From the NCBI GenBank assembly GCA_014728085.1, contig WJMF01000222.1, forward strand, positions 1-64,000: a DNA stretch of 64,000 nt, given 5' to 3'. The position numbers were made by a program, and so were the translations under genes. Of this stretch, positions 27,699-39,600 are shown piece after piece. Numbering within the stretch: position 1 is the stretch's first letter; each line of letters begins with the position of its first letter. The DNA is from Candidatus Zhuqueibacterota bacterium. GTDB taxonomy: Bacteria > Zhuqueibacterota > Zhuqueibacteria > Residuimicrobiales > Oceaniaggregativiventaceae. The notes under the pieces are model-generated. The model was given only the letters and a program-made list of their open reading frames with translations, made no database searches and had not been told where the DNA came from.

Positions 27699-28889
27699 AT
27701 GCAGAATCATAGCAATCAAACAATACGTGCAGGAAGAGCGGTGAAAAATGATGTGCAAGTTGAAATCAGACTTGATGAACCATTTTCCATTGAGATTAAC
27801 AGTTCGGTCCAATCGCTTTTCGGTCATCAGATCAGGGAATTTATACAAAAGTTCCTATTCGATTTGAACTTTAAAGAGGGCGCCGTATCAGTCAACGATT
27901 ACGGAGCACTGGATTACGTTCTTCATGCCCGCCTGGAATCGGCGGTCAGGAAAACGGGTAAAAAGCACTCTTCTATCGAACCACCAAAACAACATATCCA
28001 TTTACCGAATCCGCAACGTCAGCAACTGCGGCGCAGCCGCCTCTATATTCCGGGCAACACACCAGAGTATATCATTAATGCAGGCCTTTTCGGTGCGGAT
28101 TCGATCATTCTTGATCTCGAGGATTCGGTTATGCCGGATCACAAATTTGAAGCGAGAATTCTGGTCCGCAATGCGTTGCTCAATATCGATTTCAACTGCG
28201 AACGGATAGTTCGAATCAATCCACTTCGGGGAGACTATGGAAAGCAAGACCTGGAATACATTATTCCTGCAAAACCGGATGTACTTCTTGTTCCGAAATG
28301 CGAATCCAGGCAAGATGTGCTTGCCGTTGAAACAGAAATTCAGAGGCTGCAACATCACTATAATATCGATCGTCCTATCCTTTTAATGCCGCTCATCGAA
28401 ACTGCAAAAGGCATTCTTCATGCAGAAGAAATAGCAGCGGCAAGCGCCAATACCATAGCGCTTTGTTTTGGAGCAGAAGATTTTACGGCGAGCATCGGCG
28501 TTGAACGGACAAAAGAAGAAAAGGAAAGTCTTTTTGCTAAAAGTATGATTATACTGGCTGCCAAAGCGGCAAACATACAAGCATTGGATACAGTTTTCTC
28601 AGATGTAGAGGATATGGATGGTCTATTCAAGAGTACGTGTAACTCTGTAGCCCTGGGATTTGACGGACGTGGTATTATTCATCCGGGTCAAATCAAGACT
28701 GTGCACAATGCATTTGCACCCGGCGCAGAACAGATAAATTATGCGGAACAGGTCGTGCAAGCTATCGAGCAGGCCGCAGAGCAAAAAACCGGTGTCGCTG
28801 CTTTGGGCAGTAAAATGATTGATGCGCCGGTTGTCAGGCGGGCAAGAAAAATTCTCACGTTGGCCGAAATCATGGGATTGAAAAAATGA
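27699..28889 (+). CDS. citE: Fused citrate lyase acyl-carrier (CitD-like) and citryl-CoA lyase (CitE) protein
   Basis: A 396-residue fusion. Residues 8-90 match CitD (INSSVQSLFGHQIREFI; VSVNDYGALDYVLHARLES). Residues 108-396 are a CitE TIM barrel (RRSRLYIPGN, ILDLEDSV, RINPLRG, LLMPLIETAKG, CFGAEDFTASIG with Mg2+-binding acidic residues, FDGRGIIHPGQ). In Klebsiella CitD the phosphoribosyl-dephospho-CoA cofactor is on Ser14 of AGTLESSD. Here the aligned stretch is AGRAVKND, with Lys16 at that place and no serine beside it. The carrier half may thus be structural only. AAAGGAG precedes the ATG. The gene overlaps citF by four bases (ATGA). No citC, citX or citG is nearby. Confidence 0.87.
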   Translation: MQNHSNQTIRAGRAVKNDVQVEIRLDEPFSIEINSSVQSLFGHQIREFIQKFLFDLNFKEGAVSVNDYGALDYVLHARLESAVRKTGKKHSSIEPPKQHIHLPNPQRQQLRRSRLYIPGNTPEYIINAGLFGADSIILDLEDSVMPDHKFEARILVRNALLNIDFNCERIVRINPLRGDYGKQDLEYIIPAKPDVLLVPKCESRQDVLAVETEIQRLQHHYNIDRPILLMPLIETAKGILHAEEIAAASANTIALCFGAEDFTASIGVERTKEEKESLFAKSMIILAAKAANIQALDTVFSDVEDMDGLFKSTCNSVALGFDGRGIIHPGQIKTVHNAFAPGAEQINYAEQVVQAIEQAAEQKTGVAALGSKMIDAPVVRRARKILTLAEIMGLKK

Positions 28890-30430
28890 AATTCATAAAA
28901 AATGCGGTAGGCAGAAAAATTCCTGTAGAAATTGACGGCAGGAAACTTGAGCCTTTCGCCGGTGTCGAGTCTGACACGAGTGGCGGACAAAAATATGGCG
29001 GGAAAATACCTCTGGCATCGCAACACCAACAAAAACATAAAAGTCTGCAAGCGGCCATTGCAGAATCTAATCTAAAAAATAAAAGTACCATTTCGTTTCA
29101 CCATCACCTTCGCAATGGCGACGCGGTTATAAAAAGAGTAATGGAACAAATCGCCCGAATGGGACTCAAAGACCTGATCCTGGCTCCCTCTGCCCTTTTC
29201 CCGGTACATGAATTTTTAACCGATTATATCGAAAAGGGAATTATCTCTCACGTCGAGGGTTCTATGAATGGCCCTATCGGTAGGCTGTGTTCATTGGGCA
29301 GGATGCAAAAACCCGCTGTTCTGCGCTCGCACGGCGGCAGGTATCGGTCGATACAGGATGGCGACTTACATATCGATGTCGCCTTTATCGCCGCACCATG
29401 TGCCGATGTTCATGGTAACGCCAATGGACTATACGGCCCTTCCGCCTGTGGACCGCTGGGATTTGCTCTGGCAGATTCTCTCTGGGCCGATAAGGTGATT
29501 GTTATCACTGATCATCTGGTGCCCTTTCCGTGTTATCCGTGGAGCATAGAAGGGGGAAATGTAGATTATGTGGTTGAAATCGATTCTTTAGGAGATCCGC
29601 AGCAGATTGTATCCGGAACCACCCGCATTACCAAAAGCCCGACCCGTCTTCTCATCGCAGAATATGCAGCACAATTGGTTCGGGACTGCGGCATTTTAGA
29701 GGAACCCCATTTCTCTTTTCAAGCCGGAGCCGGTGGCGTTTCGCTTGCCTTTGTTAAATTTATGAGTGAAATGATGGCGGATAAACATGTCGTGGCCGAT
29801 TTTATAAGAGGCGGATCGACCCGATATATGGTAGAGATGCTCGAAAACGGTTTGACAAAATACATACTTGACGGTCAAAGTTTTGATATGGAAGGTATTC
29901 GCTCCCTTCGGGATCACCCTAACCATATCGAAACCAATCCCTTTGTCTCATATAATGTGCATACAAAAGGATGCTTTGCCAGCAGAGTCAAAGTCTCTGT
30001 TCTGGGCGCAACCGAGGTCGACCTGGGATTCAATGTCAATGTCAACACGCACTCGGATGGCTGGCTGTTGCACGGTATCGGTGGTTTTACCGACGCAGCC
30101 GATGCTCAGATTACCATCATCACCGCTCCACTGGTAAGAAACCGCTTGCCAATCATCGTCGAAAAGGTGACGACCATAACCGCACCCGGAGAAATGATTG
30201 ACGTCATTGCAACTGAGCATGGTCTGGCAATCAATCCCAGGCGTCAGGATCTGTTGCAACGATTAAAAAAGAGCAACCTGCCAATTAAAACCATTGAGGA
30301 ATTGCACCAACTTGCCATAAAAATGACCGGCAAACCGGAAAAACCGGAATTTGAGGATCGAATTGTCGCCCTGATCGAGTTTCGGGATGGAACGGTTATA
30401 GATGTTGTACATCAACTGATACCCAGATAA
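28886..30430 (+). CDS. citF: Citrate lyase alpha subunit (citrate:acyl-carrier/CoA transferase)
   Basis: A 514-residue CitF-family CoA transferase, of normal family length. Family marks are ISFHHHLRNGD, SHVEGSMNGPIG, RSHGGRYRSI, AFIAAPCADVHGN, and SVLGATEVDLGFNVNVNTHS with the glutamate in the position of the catalytic residue. In classical citrate lyase it swaps acetyl for citrate on the carrier protein, after which CitE splits citryl-carrier to oxaloacetate and acetyl-carrier. With the carrier serine missing from its partner, transfer to free CoA is my inference. No third gene of the classical set follows; 30431-30533 holds a run of eight C and the secD promoter. Confidence 0.92.
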   Translation: MKFIKNAVGRKIPVEIDGRKLEPFAGVESDTSGGQKYGGKIPLASQHQQKHKSLQAAIAESNLKNKSTISFHHHLRNGDAVIKRVMEQIARMGLKDLILAPSALFPVHEFLTDYIEKGIISHVEGSMNGPIGRLCSLGRMQKPAVLRSHGGRYRSIQDGDLHIDVAFIAAPCADVHGNANGLYGPSACGPLGFALADSLWADKVIVITDHLVPFPCYPWSIEGGNVDYVVEIDSLGDPQQIVSGTTRITKSPTRLLIAEYAAQLVRDCGILEEPHFSFQAGAGGVSLAFVKFMSEMMADKHVVADFIRGGSTRYMVEMLENGLTKYILDGQSFDMEGIRSLRDHPNHIETNPFVSYNVHTKGCFASRVKVSVLGATEVDLGFNVNVNTHSDGWLLHGIGGFTDAADAQITIITAPLVRNRLPIIVEKVTTITAPGEMIDVIATEHGLAINPRRQDLLQRLKKSNLPIKTIEELHQLAIKMTGKPEKPEFEDRIVALIEFRDGTVIDVVHQLIPR

Positions 30431-30458
30431 CGGTTACCACCCCCCCCTTGAATTTTGT

Positions 30459-30487
30459 TTGACTTTTTAAGATAAATATAGTAAATT
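30459..30487 (+). promoter_or_regulatory. Promoter for secD-secF
   Basis: TTGACT (30459-30464), a 17-base spacer and TAAATT (30482-30487), about 47 bases before the secD ATG. Confidence 0.65.
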
Positions 30488-30533
30488 CATAGGATTTATT
30501 AAAAATACATTAGATTTTGGAGGCTGACTTTAT

Positions 30534-32576
30534 ATGCAAAGAAAACAGATCTTTAAGCTTGCGTTTGTATTGATTCTACTGGGATTGGCCGTTTATTCCC
30601 TATATCCTACTCTGCAATTCGGTCAATTGCAAAATCGCGAGCAAGAATTATTAACAAAAGTGTCAAATTTAACCGGTATTTCACACGGCGAAATACAGGC
30701 AGCAATTAACCAGGGAAAATTGCTGGCACAGATCAGACAGCAAACATCGGGAGAGGACTCGATACAAGCCCTCAAAACGAGCACACACCTGATCCAGCTC
30801 AACGACAAACTTACCGTTTTGCAGGAACGCGCCATTCGACGTGGTCTCGATCTGCAGGGCGGGACTTACCTCGTGTATGAGGTGGATCTGCCCAAGTTAA
30901 TGAGAGACATTTCAAAAAATCCGGACGAACGGCTTGATGACATTATCTCGCAAACCCAGGAGCAATTGGAAAACGAGGGCGGAGATTTTTTTGTCCACTT
31001 TCAACAAGTATTTAATCAACGCAATATTCGTTTAAATCGATATTACGGACGTAAAGGTCAGGCTGATGATGACATTATCCAGGAACTAAAAAACGAAGCG
31101 CTTGATACTGTTGATAGAACGGTGGAAAGATTGAGAAACCGTATCGATCAATTCGGCGTATCAGAACCCAACATCACCAAACAAGGTTCCCGCCGCATTA
31201 TCATTGAACTGGCCGGCGTTACCAATATTCAACGTGCCAAGGATATTATCGGTAAAACCGCGGTGCTTGAATTCAAGCTGGTTCGCGACCCCGAAATCGT
31301 ATGGTCCATTCTTAATGATATCGACCGCGTCGTTCGCGCCGAGATGCGGGGAGAAGAATTTGAAGAAGCGGTCATGGATACCCAAAGCATAGCAGATGGA
31401 GAGCAAGCATCTGAAGAAGAGATCGACGTCAGCGAATTATTCGGTGAGGACGAAACACAGGTTGTTCAGGAAGACACATCAGTGCTTGTTGACCAAAAAA
31501 CATTTAAAGAGAAACCCTTTACAAGTTTATTACGAGGTGTTTCCGGCAGATATTCAGAAATGATTTCTGTTCCTGTTCAGAATGTTCGTGCGGTTCAAAG
31601 ATGGCTCTCCCATCCCGAGGTACAACAAGCTATACCCTCGGATTCCGAATTCCTCTTTGGAATAGACTCCTATGCTTATGGAGAAAATGAATACGTCAGC
31701 CTTTATCTGGTTAAAAGCGAAGCAGAATTAACCGGTAATGTTCTTAAAAATGCTCAGGTCGATATTTCTAGCGGTGCGCAATCTTTTAATGCCGGTGCTG
31801 CTGTTGTAAATATGGAACTCAATAGCGAAGGCACCAAAACATTTGCCCGTGTAACCGGTATGAATGTGGGTAAAAAGCTCGCTATCGTACTGGATAACCG
31901 GGTTAAAAGTGCTCCCAATATTAAATCAAAAATTCCCAACGGAAATGCCGTTATCGAAAATATCGGTGAAATGGAAGAGGCACAGGATCTGGCGCTGGTT
32001 CTGCGCGCCGGCGCCCTGCCCGCACCGGTTCATATCATCACAGAAAATACCGTCGGCCCCTCTCTTGGCCAGGATTCTATCCAGAAAGGCAGTCTGTCAG
32101 CTGTGGTCGGATTGCTGGTTGTAATTTTATTTATGGTGATCTATTATCGGGCAGCCGGCCTGGTCGCTGATATAGCCCTGATAATGAACATTATCTTCGT
32201 TCTTGCCGTCATGGCGTCATTTCATGCCACCCTGACCCTTCCCGGTATCGCAGGCATTATTCTTACCGTGGGCATGGCTGTCGACGCAAATGTCCTTATC
32301 TTTGAAAGAATTCGGGAAGAGCTCAAAATGGGGCGAACTATTCGCTCTTCGATCGATAATGGCTATGACCGCGCATTCAGCACGATTCTCGATGCAAACA
32401 TTACGACATTGATCACAGCTGTGGTTCTATACCAATTTGGTACCGGACCCATTAAAGGATTCGCCCTGACGCTTTCAATCGGTATTGTCGCCAGTATGTT
32501 TACCGCAATCGTTGTTACCAGACTTGTATTTGATATCGTAACATCCAAATATGCCATTAAGAAATTGAGCATATAA
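30534..32576 (+). CDS. secD: Protein translocase subunit SecD
   Basis: A 680-residue SecD. One N-terminal membrane helix is followed by the large periplasmic P1 domain, with the family start LRRGLDLQGGTYLVYEVD (written here AIRRGLDLQGG, near 104), NRIDQFGVSEPNI and ILEFKL-type strands. A C-terminal set of five membrane segments holds GMAVDANVLIFERIREE and SLGQDSIQKG. With SecF it uses the proton gradient to complete protein export through SecYEG. An acidic insertion (about residues 280-320, rich in E and D) enlarges P1 relative to E. coli. GGAGG precedes the ATG. Confidence 0.96.
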   Translation: MQRKQIFKLAFVLILLGLAVYSLYPTLQFGQLQNREQELLTKVSNLTGISHGEIQAAINQGKLLAQIRQQTSGEDSIQALKTSTHLIQLNDKLTVLQERAIRRGLDLQGGTYLVYEVDLPKLMRDISKNPDERLDDIISQTQEQLENEGGDFFVHFQQVFNQRNIRLNRYYGRKGQADDDIIQELKNEALDTVDRTVERLRNRIDQFGVSEPNITKQGSRRIIIELAGVTNIQRAKDIIGKTAVLEFKLVRDPEIVWSILNDIDRVVRAEMRGEEFEEAVMDTQSIADGEQASEEEIDVSELFGEDETQVVQEDTSVLVDQKTFKEKPFTSLLRGVSGRYSEMISVPVQNVRAVQRWLSHPEVQQAIPSDSEFLFGIDSYAYGENEYVSLYLVKSEAELTGNVLKNAQVDISSGAQSFNAGAAVVNMELNSEGTKTFARVTGMNVGKKLAIVLDNRVKSAPNIKSKIPNGNAVIENIGEMEEAQDLALVLRAGALPAPVHIITENTVGPSLGQDSIQKGSLSAVVGLLVVILFMVIYYRAAGLVADIALIMNIIFVLAVMASFHATLTLPGIAGIILTVGMAVDANVLIFERIREELKMGRTIRSSIDNGYDRAFSTILDANITTLITAVVLYQFGTGPIKGFALTLSIGIVASMFTAIVVTRLVFDIVTSKYAIKKLSI

Positions 32577-32614
32577 TTATAAAAACGAACACTCGACGAG
32601 GAGAATATTAAAAT

Positions 32615-33541
32615 ATGCAATTCTTTGGAGAAACTCATTTTAAGCTATTAGAAATGCGCCGTTATGGTTACATATTTTCAACGATTGCAATCGTCATCGG
32701 TCTCGTTTCTCTGCTTTTTCATGGCGGTATCCGCTACAGTATCGACTTTACCGGTGGAACCTCCTTACATTTATCATTTCAGGAAGATATAACCAGTGGC
32801 CAACTGCGTGATTCAATCACCAATCTGGGCCTGGGATCAGTAGAGATAAAAAAAATCGGCCTTGAAGATGAAAACGAGTACATTATCCGTGTAGAACAAA
32901 GTGAAGAGGGGGCGGAAATGGCAGAAACGCTCGAACAAAAGCTGAGCCAGGACTTTTCGCAAAACCCCTATGAAATTTTGCAGGTCACGGAAATTGGCCC
33001 CAAGATCGGCGGCGAATTAAGAAAAGCGGCAATTCTCTCTATTTTTATCGCCCTGCTCGGTATTCTTATTTATGTCAGCTGGCGTTTTGAATTCAAATTC
33101 GCTATTGGAGCGGTAGCCGCACTGTTTCACGATGTTTTGATCACACTGGGCATCTTTTCTCTTTTAAACCTGGAAATTTCACTCGCGGTTGTTGCCGCCT
33201 TTTTAACCATTGTCGGATACTCTCTTAACGATACCATAGTTGTCTATGATCGCATCAGAGAAAATCTGAAAATACTGCGTCGTGACAGCTATGATAAAGT
33301 AATCAATAAAAGTCTGAACCAAACGCTGAGCAGAACAATCATCACCTCGTTGACCACTCTGGTCGTGGTCGTTATATTGTTCATCTTTGGTGGAGAGGTC
33401 ATCCACAATTTTTCTTTTGCGTTGATCATTGGTGTGTTAATTGGAACCTATTCTTCTATTTTCGTGGCCAGCCCTCTGGTGTTTGAATGGCACAAGAAAT
33501 TCGAATCTGTAAAACCCACCAGAGCTCGTACTGCAAATTAA
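32615..33541 (+). CDS. secF: Protein translocase subunit SecF
   Basis: A 308-residue SecF with six membrane segments. It shows IDFTGGTSLHLSF, GPKIGGELRKAAILS, VGYSLNDTIVVYDRIREN and LNQTLSRTIITSLTTL, all typical. AGGAG precedes the ATG, 38 bases after secD. The STAS gene follows after 21 bases, so it probably rides on the same transcript. Confidence 0.96.
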   Translation: MQFFGETHFKLLEMRRYGYIFSTIAIVIGLVSLLFHGGIRYSIDFTGGTSLHLSFQEDITSGQLRDSITNLGLGSVEIKKIGLEDENEYIIRVEQSEEGAEMAETLEQKLSQDFSQNPYEILQVTEIGPKIGGELRKAAILSIFIALLGILIYVSWRFEFKFAIGAVAALFHDVLITLGIFSLLNLEISLAVVAAFLTIVGYSLNDTIVVYDRIRENLKILRRDSYDKVINKSLNQTLSRTIITSLTTLVVVVILFIFGGEVIHNFSFALIIGVLIGTYSSIFVASPLVFEWHKKFESVKPTRARTAN

Positions 33542-33562
33542 ATTCAGTAACTGGAGTGGTTT

Positions 33563-33904
33563 ATGAAGTTAAGAGAACGTGAAGAAAACGGAGTTGTCGT
33601 TTTACAACTCGAGGGTAAATTGATGGGTGGACCGGACGCGACACTTCTCAATGAAAAACTACATCAACTCCTGGAAAATGATCAGAATAAAGTGGTCGTG
33701 GATTTGGCAAAAATAAACTGGATAAACAGTTCCGGCCTGGGGATGCTGATCAGCGCACTAACAACAATTCGAAATGCCGGAGGCGATCTGAAACTGGCAA
33801 GCACGACCGAAAAGATTAAATCATTACTGACCATTACAAAGCTCATTTCCGTATTTGATATCTATGGTTCGGTCGACGAAGCGGTCGCCGCTCTCCAGAA
33901 CTAG
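33563..33904 (+). CDS. STAS-domain protein, anti-sigma-factor-antagonist type
   Basis: A 113-residue single STAS domain: VVVLQLEGKLMGG, VVVDLAKINWINSSGLGML with the phosphorylatable serine (DxSxxGLG-type position in NSSGLG), and LLTITKLISVFDIYGSVDEAV. By family it would bind an anti-sigma kinase and be switched by serine phosphorylation; no kinase or phosphatase lies in the window. GGAG precedes the ATG. It closes the secDF transcript, being followed at once by an intrinsic terminator. Confidence 0.88.
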   Translation: MKLREREENGVVVLQLEGKLMGGPDATLLNEKLHQLLENDQNKVVVDLAKINWINSSGLGMLISALTTIRNAGGDLKLASTTEKIKSLLTITKLISVFDIYGSVDEAVAALQN

Positions 33905-33929
33905 CAAACTTTCAGCACAAAGTATATAA

Positions 33930-33961
33930 ACTCCGAACAGGCCGACTGTTCGGAGTTTTTT
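33930..33961 (+). terminator. Intrinsic terminator between the STAS gene and purA
   Basis: CTCCGAACA (33931-33939) pairs with TGTTCGGAG (33947-33955) around a seven-base loop, then six T. Only 14 bases separate it from the purA ATG, and those hold the purA ribosome binding site (AGGAGA). Confidence 0.85.
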
Positions 33962-33966
33962 CTTAG

Positions 33967-35250
<1,284 letters not shown>

Positions 35251-35258
35251 AATTTTTA

Positions 35259-35287
35259 TTGACTTTTTTGTGAAATTTGTTTATTTT
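35259..35287 (+). promoter_or_regulatory. Promoter for the YihY-lamin-tail gene pair
   Basis: TTGACT (35259-35264), a 17-base spacer and TATTTT (35282-35287), 40 bases before the YihY ATG. Confidence 0.6.
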
Positions 35288-35327
35288 TTAGTAGAAATTT
35301 ACTGTTTTTTCGGAATTATTTTCGATA

Positions 35328-36671
35328 ATGTTAAAAAAATATATACGCTTTTTAAAATCTATTCCGCAAAATATCGTAAAAGATCTTTTACGACCTGTAG
35401 AAGAAGAAAATATCACCACCCTGCCTCGCCAAATAATTCAATTTATCTATTTTTTAATCAAATCTTTCCTTGAACAGCGTCTTTTGGTGCGCGCTTCAGC
35501 GCTGACTTATGCAACACTCCTCTCCATCGTCCCTCTTTTGGCCTTTATGTTTTCAATGCTTAAAGCGTTCGGGTTTTATAACAAACTGGAAGAATCCCTG
35601 GCGACGATTTTGCAGCCACTCGGGCAGCAAGCGATTAATGTCATCATCCCGAATGTCGTTACTTTTGTTGAAAATGTAAACGTCAAAGTCATCGGAACGG
35701 CCGGTTTACTTTTCCTTGTATTTTCGATAATATCTGTAATCAATAATATTGAAACCGCATTTAATGATATCTGGAAAGTTAGCAAAACCCGAAGTCTGCA
35801 TAGAAGATTAAGCGATTATCTAAGTGTGTTGGTGCTTGGTCCGCTGCTGATTTTTATTGTTTTGGGTATAACCGCATCACTTCAAAGCAATACCATCGTT
35901 CAAACCGTTACCGCCATTCCCGGTATCTCTTTTCTTTTTCACAAAAGCGCACCGCTGGTCATCAGCTGGGTACTGCTTTTTTTCCTTATCGCCTTTATCC
36001 CCAACACAAAAGTAAAATTGGTTTCGGCCGCTCTTGGTGCACTTGTTGCAGGTACGCTCTGGCATCTAACCAATTTTTTCTTCACCAATTTTATCGTAGC
36101 CTCTTATCAAACAGGAGCGAAAGGTGCAATATATACCGGCTTTGCCACATTACCAATGCTCTTAATCTGGATCTATCTGGGTTGGGCAATTGTATTGCTC
36201 GGTGCTCTTATCGCTTTTTTGCATCAAAACTTTTTTATGCTGATTTGGAGAGATTTGGATGTCAAGCTGAGTCGTAAATCGGTTGATTACCTCTCTTTGG
36301 GTACGCTTCTCATGGTTGCAAGATACCATGATCACGGAAAAGCCCCGCCCGATAGTGAAACAATCGCCAAACATTTTTCTTTACCGGTCTTATTGATTAA
36401 CCAGACCACTAAAAACTTGACCGCTCTAAAATTAATATATTCCACAAATAACGGGGATGGTTATCTTCCGGCTAAAAATATACATAAACTAAAAATTCAT
36501 GACATTTTAGAAAAATTAAACAATCAGGGGTTTAACCTTCAGGTAAAAAAAGAATCCTCTTTCTACAAAATCATTACAGACCTTCAAAACCGTCTGATCA
36601 CATCACAACAAAAAGAATTAAACGAATTAACCATAAAAAATCTGTTGGATCAATCAATCGAAAAAAAATAA
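35328..36671 (+). CDS. YihY/BrkB-family inner-membrane protein
   Basis: A 447-residue protein with six membrane segments in residues 45-310 of the YihY/virulence-factor BrkB family (VRASALTYATLLSIVPLLA; AFNDIWKV; TGFATLPMLLIWIYLGWAIVLLGA) and a cytoplasmic C-terminal helical extension of about 140 residues. It was once called ribonuclease BN, a name now withdrawn for this family; a transport or lipid role is suspected. No strong ribosome binding site is visible. The next gene starts 3 bases after its stop. Confidence 0.88.
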   Translation: MLKKYIRFLKSIPQNIVKDLLRPVEEENITTLPRQIIQFIYFLIKSFLEQRLLVRASALTYATLLSIVPLLAFMFSMLKAFGFYNKLEESLATILQPLGQQAINVIIPNVVTFVENVNVKVIGTAGLLFLVFSIISVINNIETAFNDIWKVSKTRSLHRRLSDYLSVLVLGPLLIFIVLGITASLQSNTIVQTVTAIPGISFLFHKSAPLVISWVLLFFLIAFIPNTKVKLVSAALGALVAGTLWHLTNFFFTNFIVASYQTGAKGAIYTGFATLPMLLIWIYLGWAIVLLGALIAFLHQNFFMLIWRDLDVKLSRKSVDYLSLGTLLMVARYHDHGKAPPDSETIAKHFSLPVLLINQTTKNLTALKLIYSTNNGDGYLPAKNIHKLKIHDILEKLNNQGFNLQVKKESSFYKIITDLQNRLITSQQKELNELTIKNLLDQSIEKK

Positions 36672-36674
36672 TCT

Positions 36675-39600
36675 ATGCGATTTCTTGTCGTATCTGTGCT
36701 GCTGATGTTTACACAGCTCAATGCACAGGTTGTATTGTCGGAAATAATGTTCAATCCGACCGGAGTCGAACGTTATAACGAATTCGTGGAACTTAACAAT
36801 TCCAGCCCTCACGATAGTATCGATCTCAACGGCTGGCTGATCTCGGATGGTGAAAAATTTAATACAATTCTTCCCTATGAGAAAAATTGCCTTCTGAAAC
36901 CGTTGCAGTATGCCCTGTTGCTTTCGCCGAATTATTTTACAAATAGTACTTGCTATGATTCCCTTATTCCCGAGAACACTTTATTACTGACTATTGAGCC
37001 GTCAACATTTGGCAGTTATGGATTATCAAACAGCCGAGGCGAAGAAATATCTCTGTTCAGGCCCGATACCACACTCGTAGAAAAGTATCAATATACAATT
37101 CCGAATCCGAATGGTCACTCTGAGGAAAAAAGGATTCTCAACCTGGGCAATAATCCGGCGAACTGGGCCAATTCCACCAGCTTAAACGGAACCCCGGGTT
37201 TTCAAAATTCCATTACTCCTCCCGACTTTGAATTTAAACTCTCCGATATTAAAACAGAACCGGACCGGCCAAATCGGAAGGACAGTATTTTTGTGTTTAT
37301 TACACTCCGAAACACCGGCATTGTGACACTAAATACCTTTTCAATCCATCTAGGGAAAGATACCGATCAGGATTCAATATTAGACCAGGATGAAATCATT
37401 ATAACTGAACAAAAGGTAACGGACTTGTACCAGGGGGACAGCCTCAGTCTCGAAATAGTGCTTCCGCCGCAACACATCGGCCTTCATCATTATACAGTAC
37501 AAATTCAATCCGGAAATGATTCGCTGTTCTTAATACATCAGGACCATGTCAGCATATTTGTCGACTATTCAAAGCATGATCTGATTATCAGCGAAATTTA
37601 TTATGACGGAACCGGAAATAATTTCATCGAACTTTGCAATACAACTGAAAACAATATTTCACTGCATAATTTTCAGCTCTGCTTTGAGAAATCAAAAAAG
37701 AAAATAGAATTTTCAGATACGCTGGTGCTGAAGAGCAGAGACTACCTGTTGTTGGTCGAGGATAAAAACAAATGGAATCGGCGAATATACCTGCAAGAAA
37801 GTAAATCTCTTTTTGAAGATATAACACCTGAGAATAATGCAATAATGCTTTGTCCCGAGTGGGGAACCACAATCGATTCTGTATGCTTCACTGTTGAAAA
37901 GGATATCTGTTCCTATGAAAGATCAGAAAACTTTGAATTGACAAGATGTCGTCATCCGCAAAGGAAAACACCTGCCGGCATGAACAGCACGTGTGAAAAC
38001 ATAAATGATTTATATGCCGAATTAACACATCTCAGTCAGGATTCACTGTTCATCGTCGATGTTAGAGATTTCAATCTGGAATTCTGCGTTAACAGATTTG
38101 GCAGAAACACAAAAACGGATTACACGCTTTCTCTATACAATAACGACCAAATCGTCTCTGTTTGGCATCATTCCGGAACGATGACGATGAAAAAACATTT
38201 TCACCATTTTCATAATCTGACCGTTGGCGAGCACAACTGCAGACTCTCTCTAGAGAGTAGCCAGGATACGCATATTTGGAACAATGATATCAAATTTACA
38301 TTTTTTGTGCCTTGTCCATATAATACAATTGTTATAAACGAAATCATGTACAATACCACGAATAAAATTGAAGAATGGATAGAGCTTTTCAACACAAGCG
38401 ATATGGATATTGATCTAAAGGACTGGCAGCTTGCCGATGGGAAGAAAAGTATTGTTTTGTCTGAATCAAGCAAAATTATTCAACCGTTTCAATACCTCCT
38501 CGTTGTCAATCAGCCGCCGAAAAATCCGGATCAAACCGTGGAAATCATCGTCAATGATAATTTACCGGAACTGAATAACAGTGGTGATGAGGTAAAACTC
38601 GGTGACCCCGTCATGACCGTTGTTGATTCCATCGACTATTCTCATTTCGGAACGTCTGAAAAAAATGTCTCCCTCGAACGGATACGTTATGAAGAAAATT
38701 CAATAGATCCTGCAAACTGGCAATTTTCAATCGACTCAACCGGCTCCACACCCGGGCGTTTAAATAGTCACAGTCCCAGGAAATATGATGTCGGCATTCA
38801 GGACGTCAACTTTTGTATCACGGGCGGATCATTGCCGCATAATAAAGATTGCGAAATTTGTCTGGTAGTCGAAAACAGTGGCAGAAATAGGCTTGAAAAC
38901 ATATCTATAAAAATTTCCGCCGCACCCGTCAATGATTCTTTGCATCAATCTCTAATTGCAGAACAGACAATTGCCAGTCTCTCCCCAAAAGAACAAAAGC
39001 AGATCTCGGTTATCTGGCATACTCCTCCTCCCGGGGTTCATTGTCTCATCGCGCAGCTAACTCAGAATATGGATATGAATCCTCTCAACAATTGCAAAAG
39101 GATCGATGTAACTGTAGGATATCCGGTTGGTTCTGCGGTCATAAATGAAATAATGGCCTCACCCGCTCCTGACCAGCCGGAATGGTTTGAAATCTACAAC
39201 CCCGGCGAGGATCCCATTGAACTGTTGCATTGGTCGTTCTGCGACAGCGATACGTCTAGCCGCTACCCCCTGGTCGACCAAAGTACCCTCTTACACGCAA
39301 AAAATTTTGCGCTTATTTCCGATGAGCTGTTTACCCCTGTGGATGAGATCGAGACAATCTCTCTTCAGACGGTAACCTTTCCTGCTTTGAACACAAGTGA
39401 TTGCATCTATTTAATGGATGGCATAGGAACGATTATCGATAAAATAGATTATGGTGCCTTGGGAATTGATATCAGGGGCAAAAGTATAGAACGAATAAAT
39501 CCAAAAGTTGGTTCGCGCAACAATAATTGGTCGATATGTGTCGATCCTCGCGGACATACCGCCGGGTCGACCAATAGTTTGTTCGTCGAAATCCCGACAA

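Noticed and set aside
30441-30448. Run of eight C after citF as a phase-variation tract
   Set aside because: It lies between genes, upstream of the secD promoter, and not in a coding frame.
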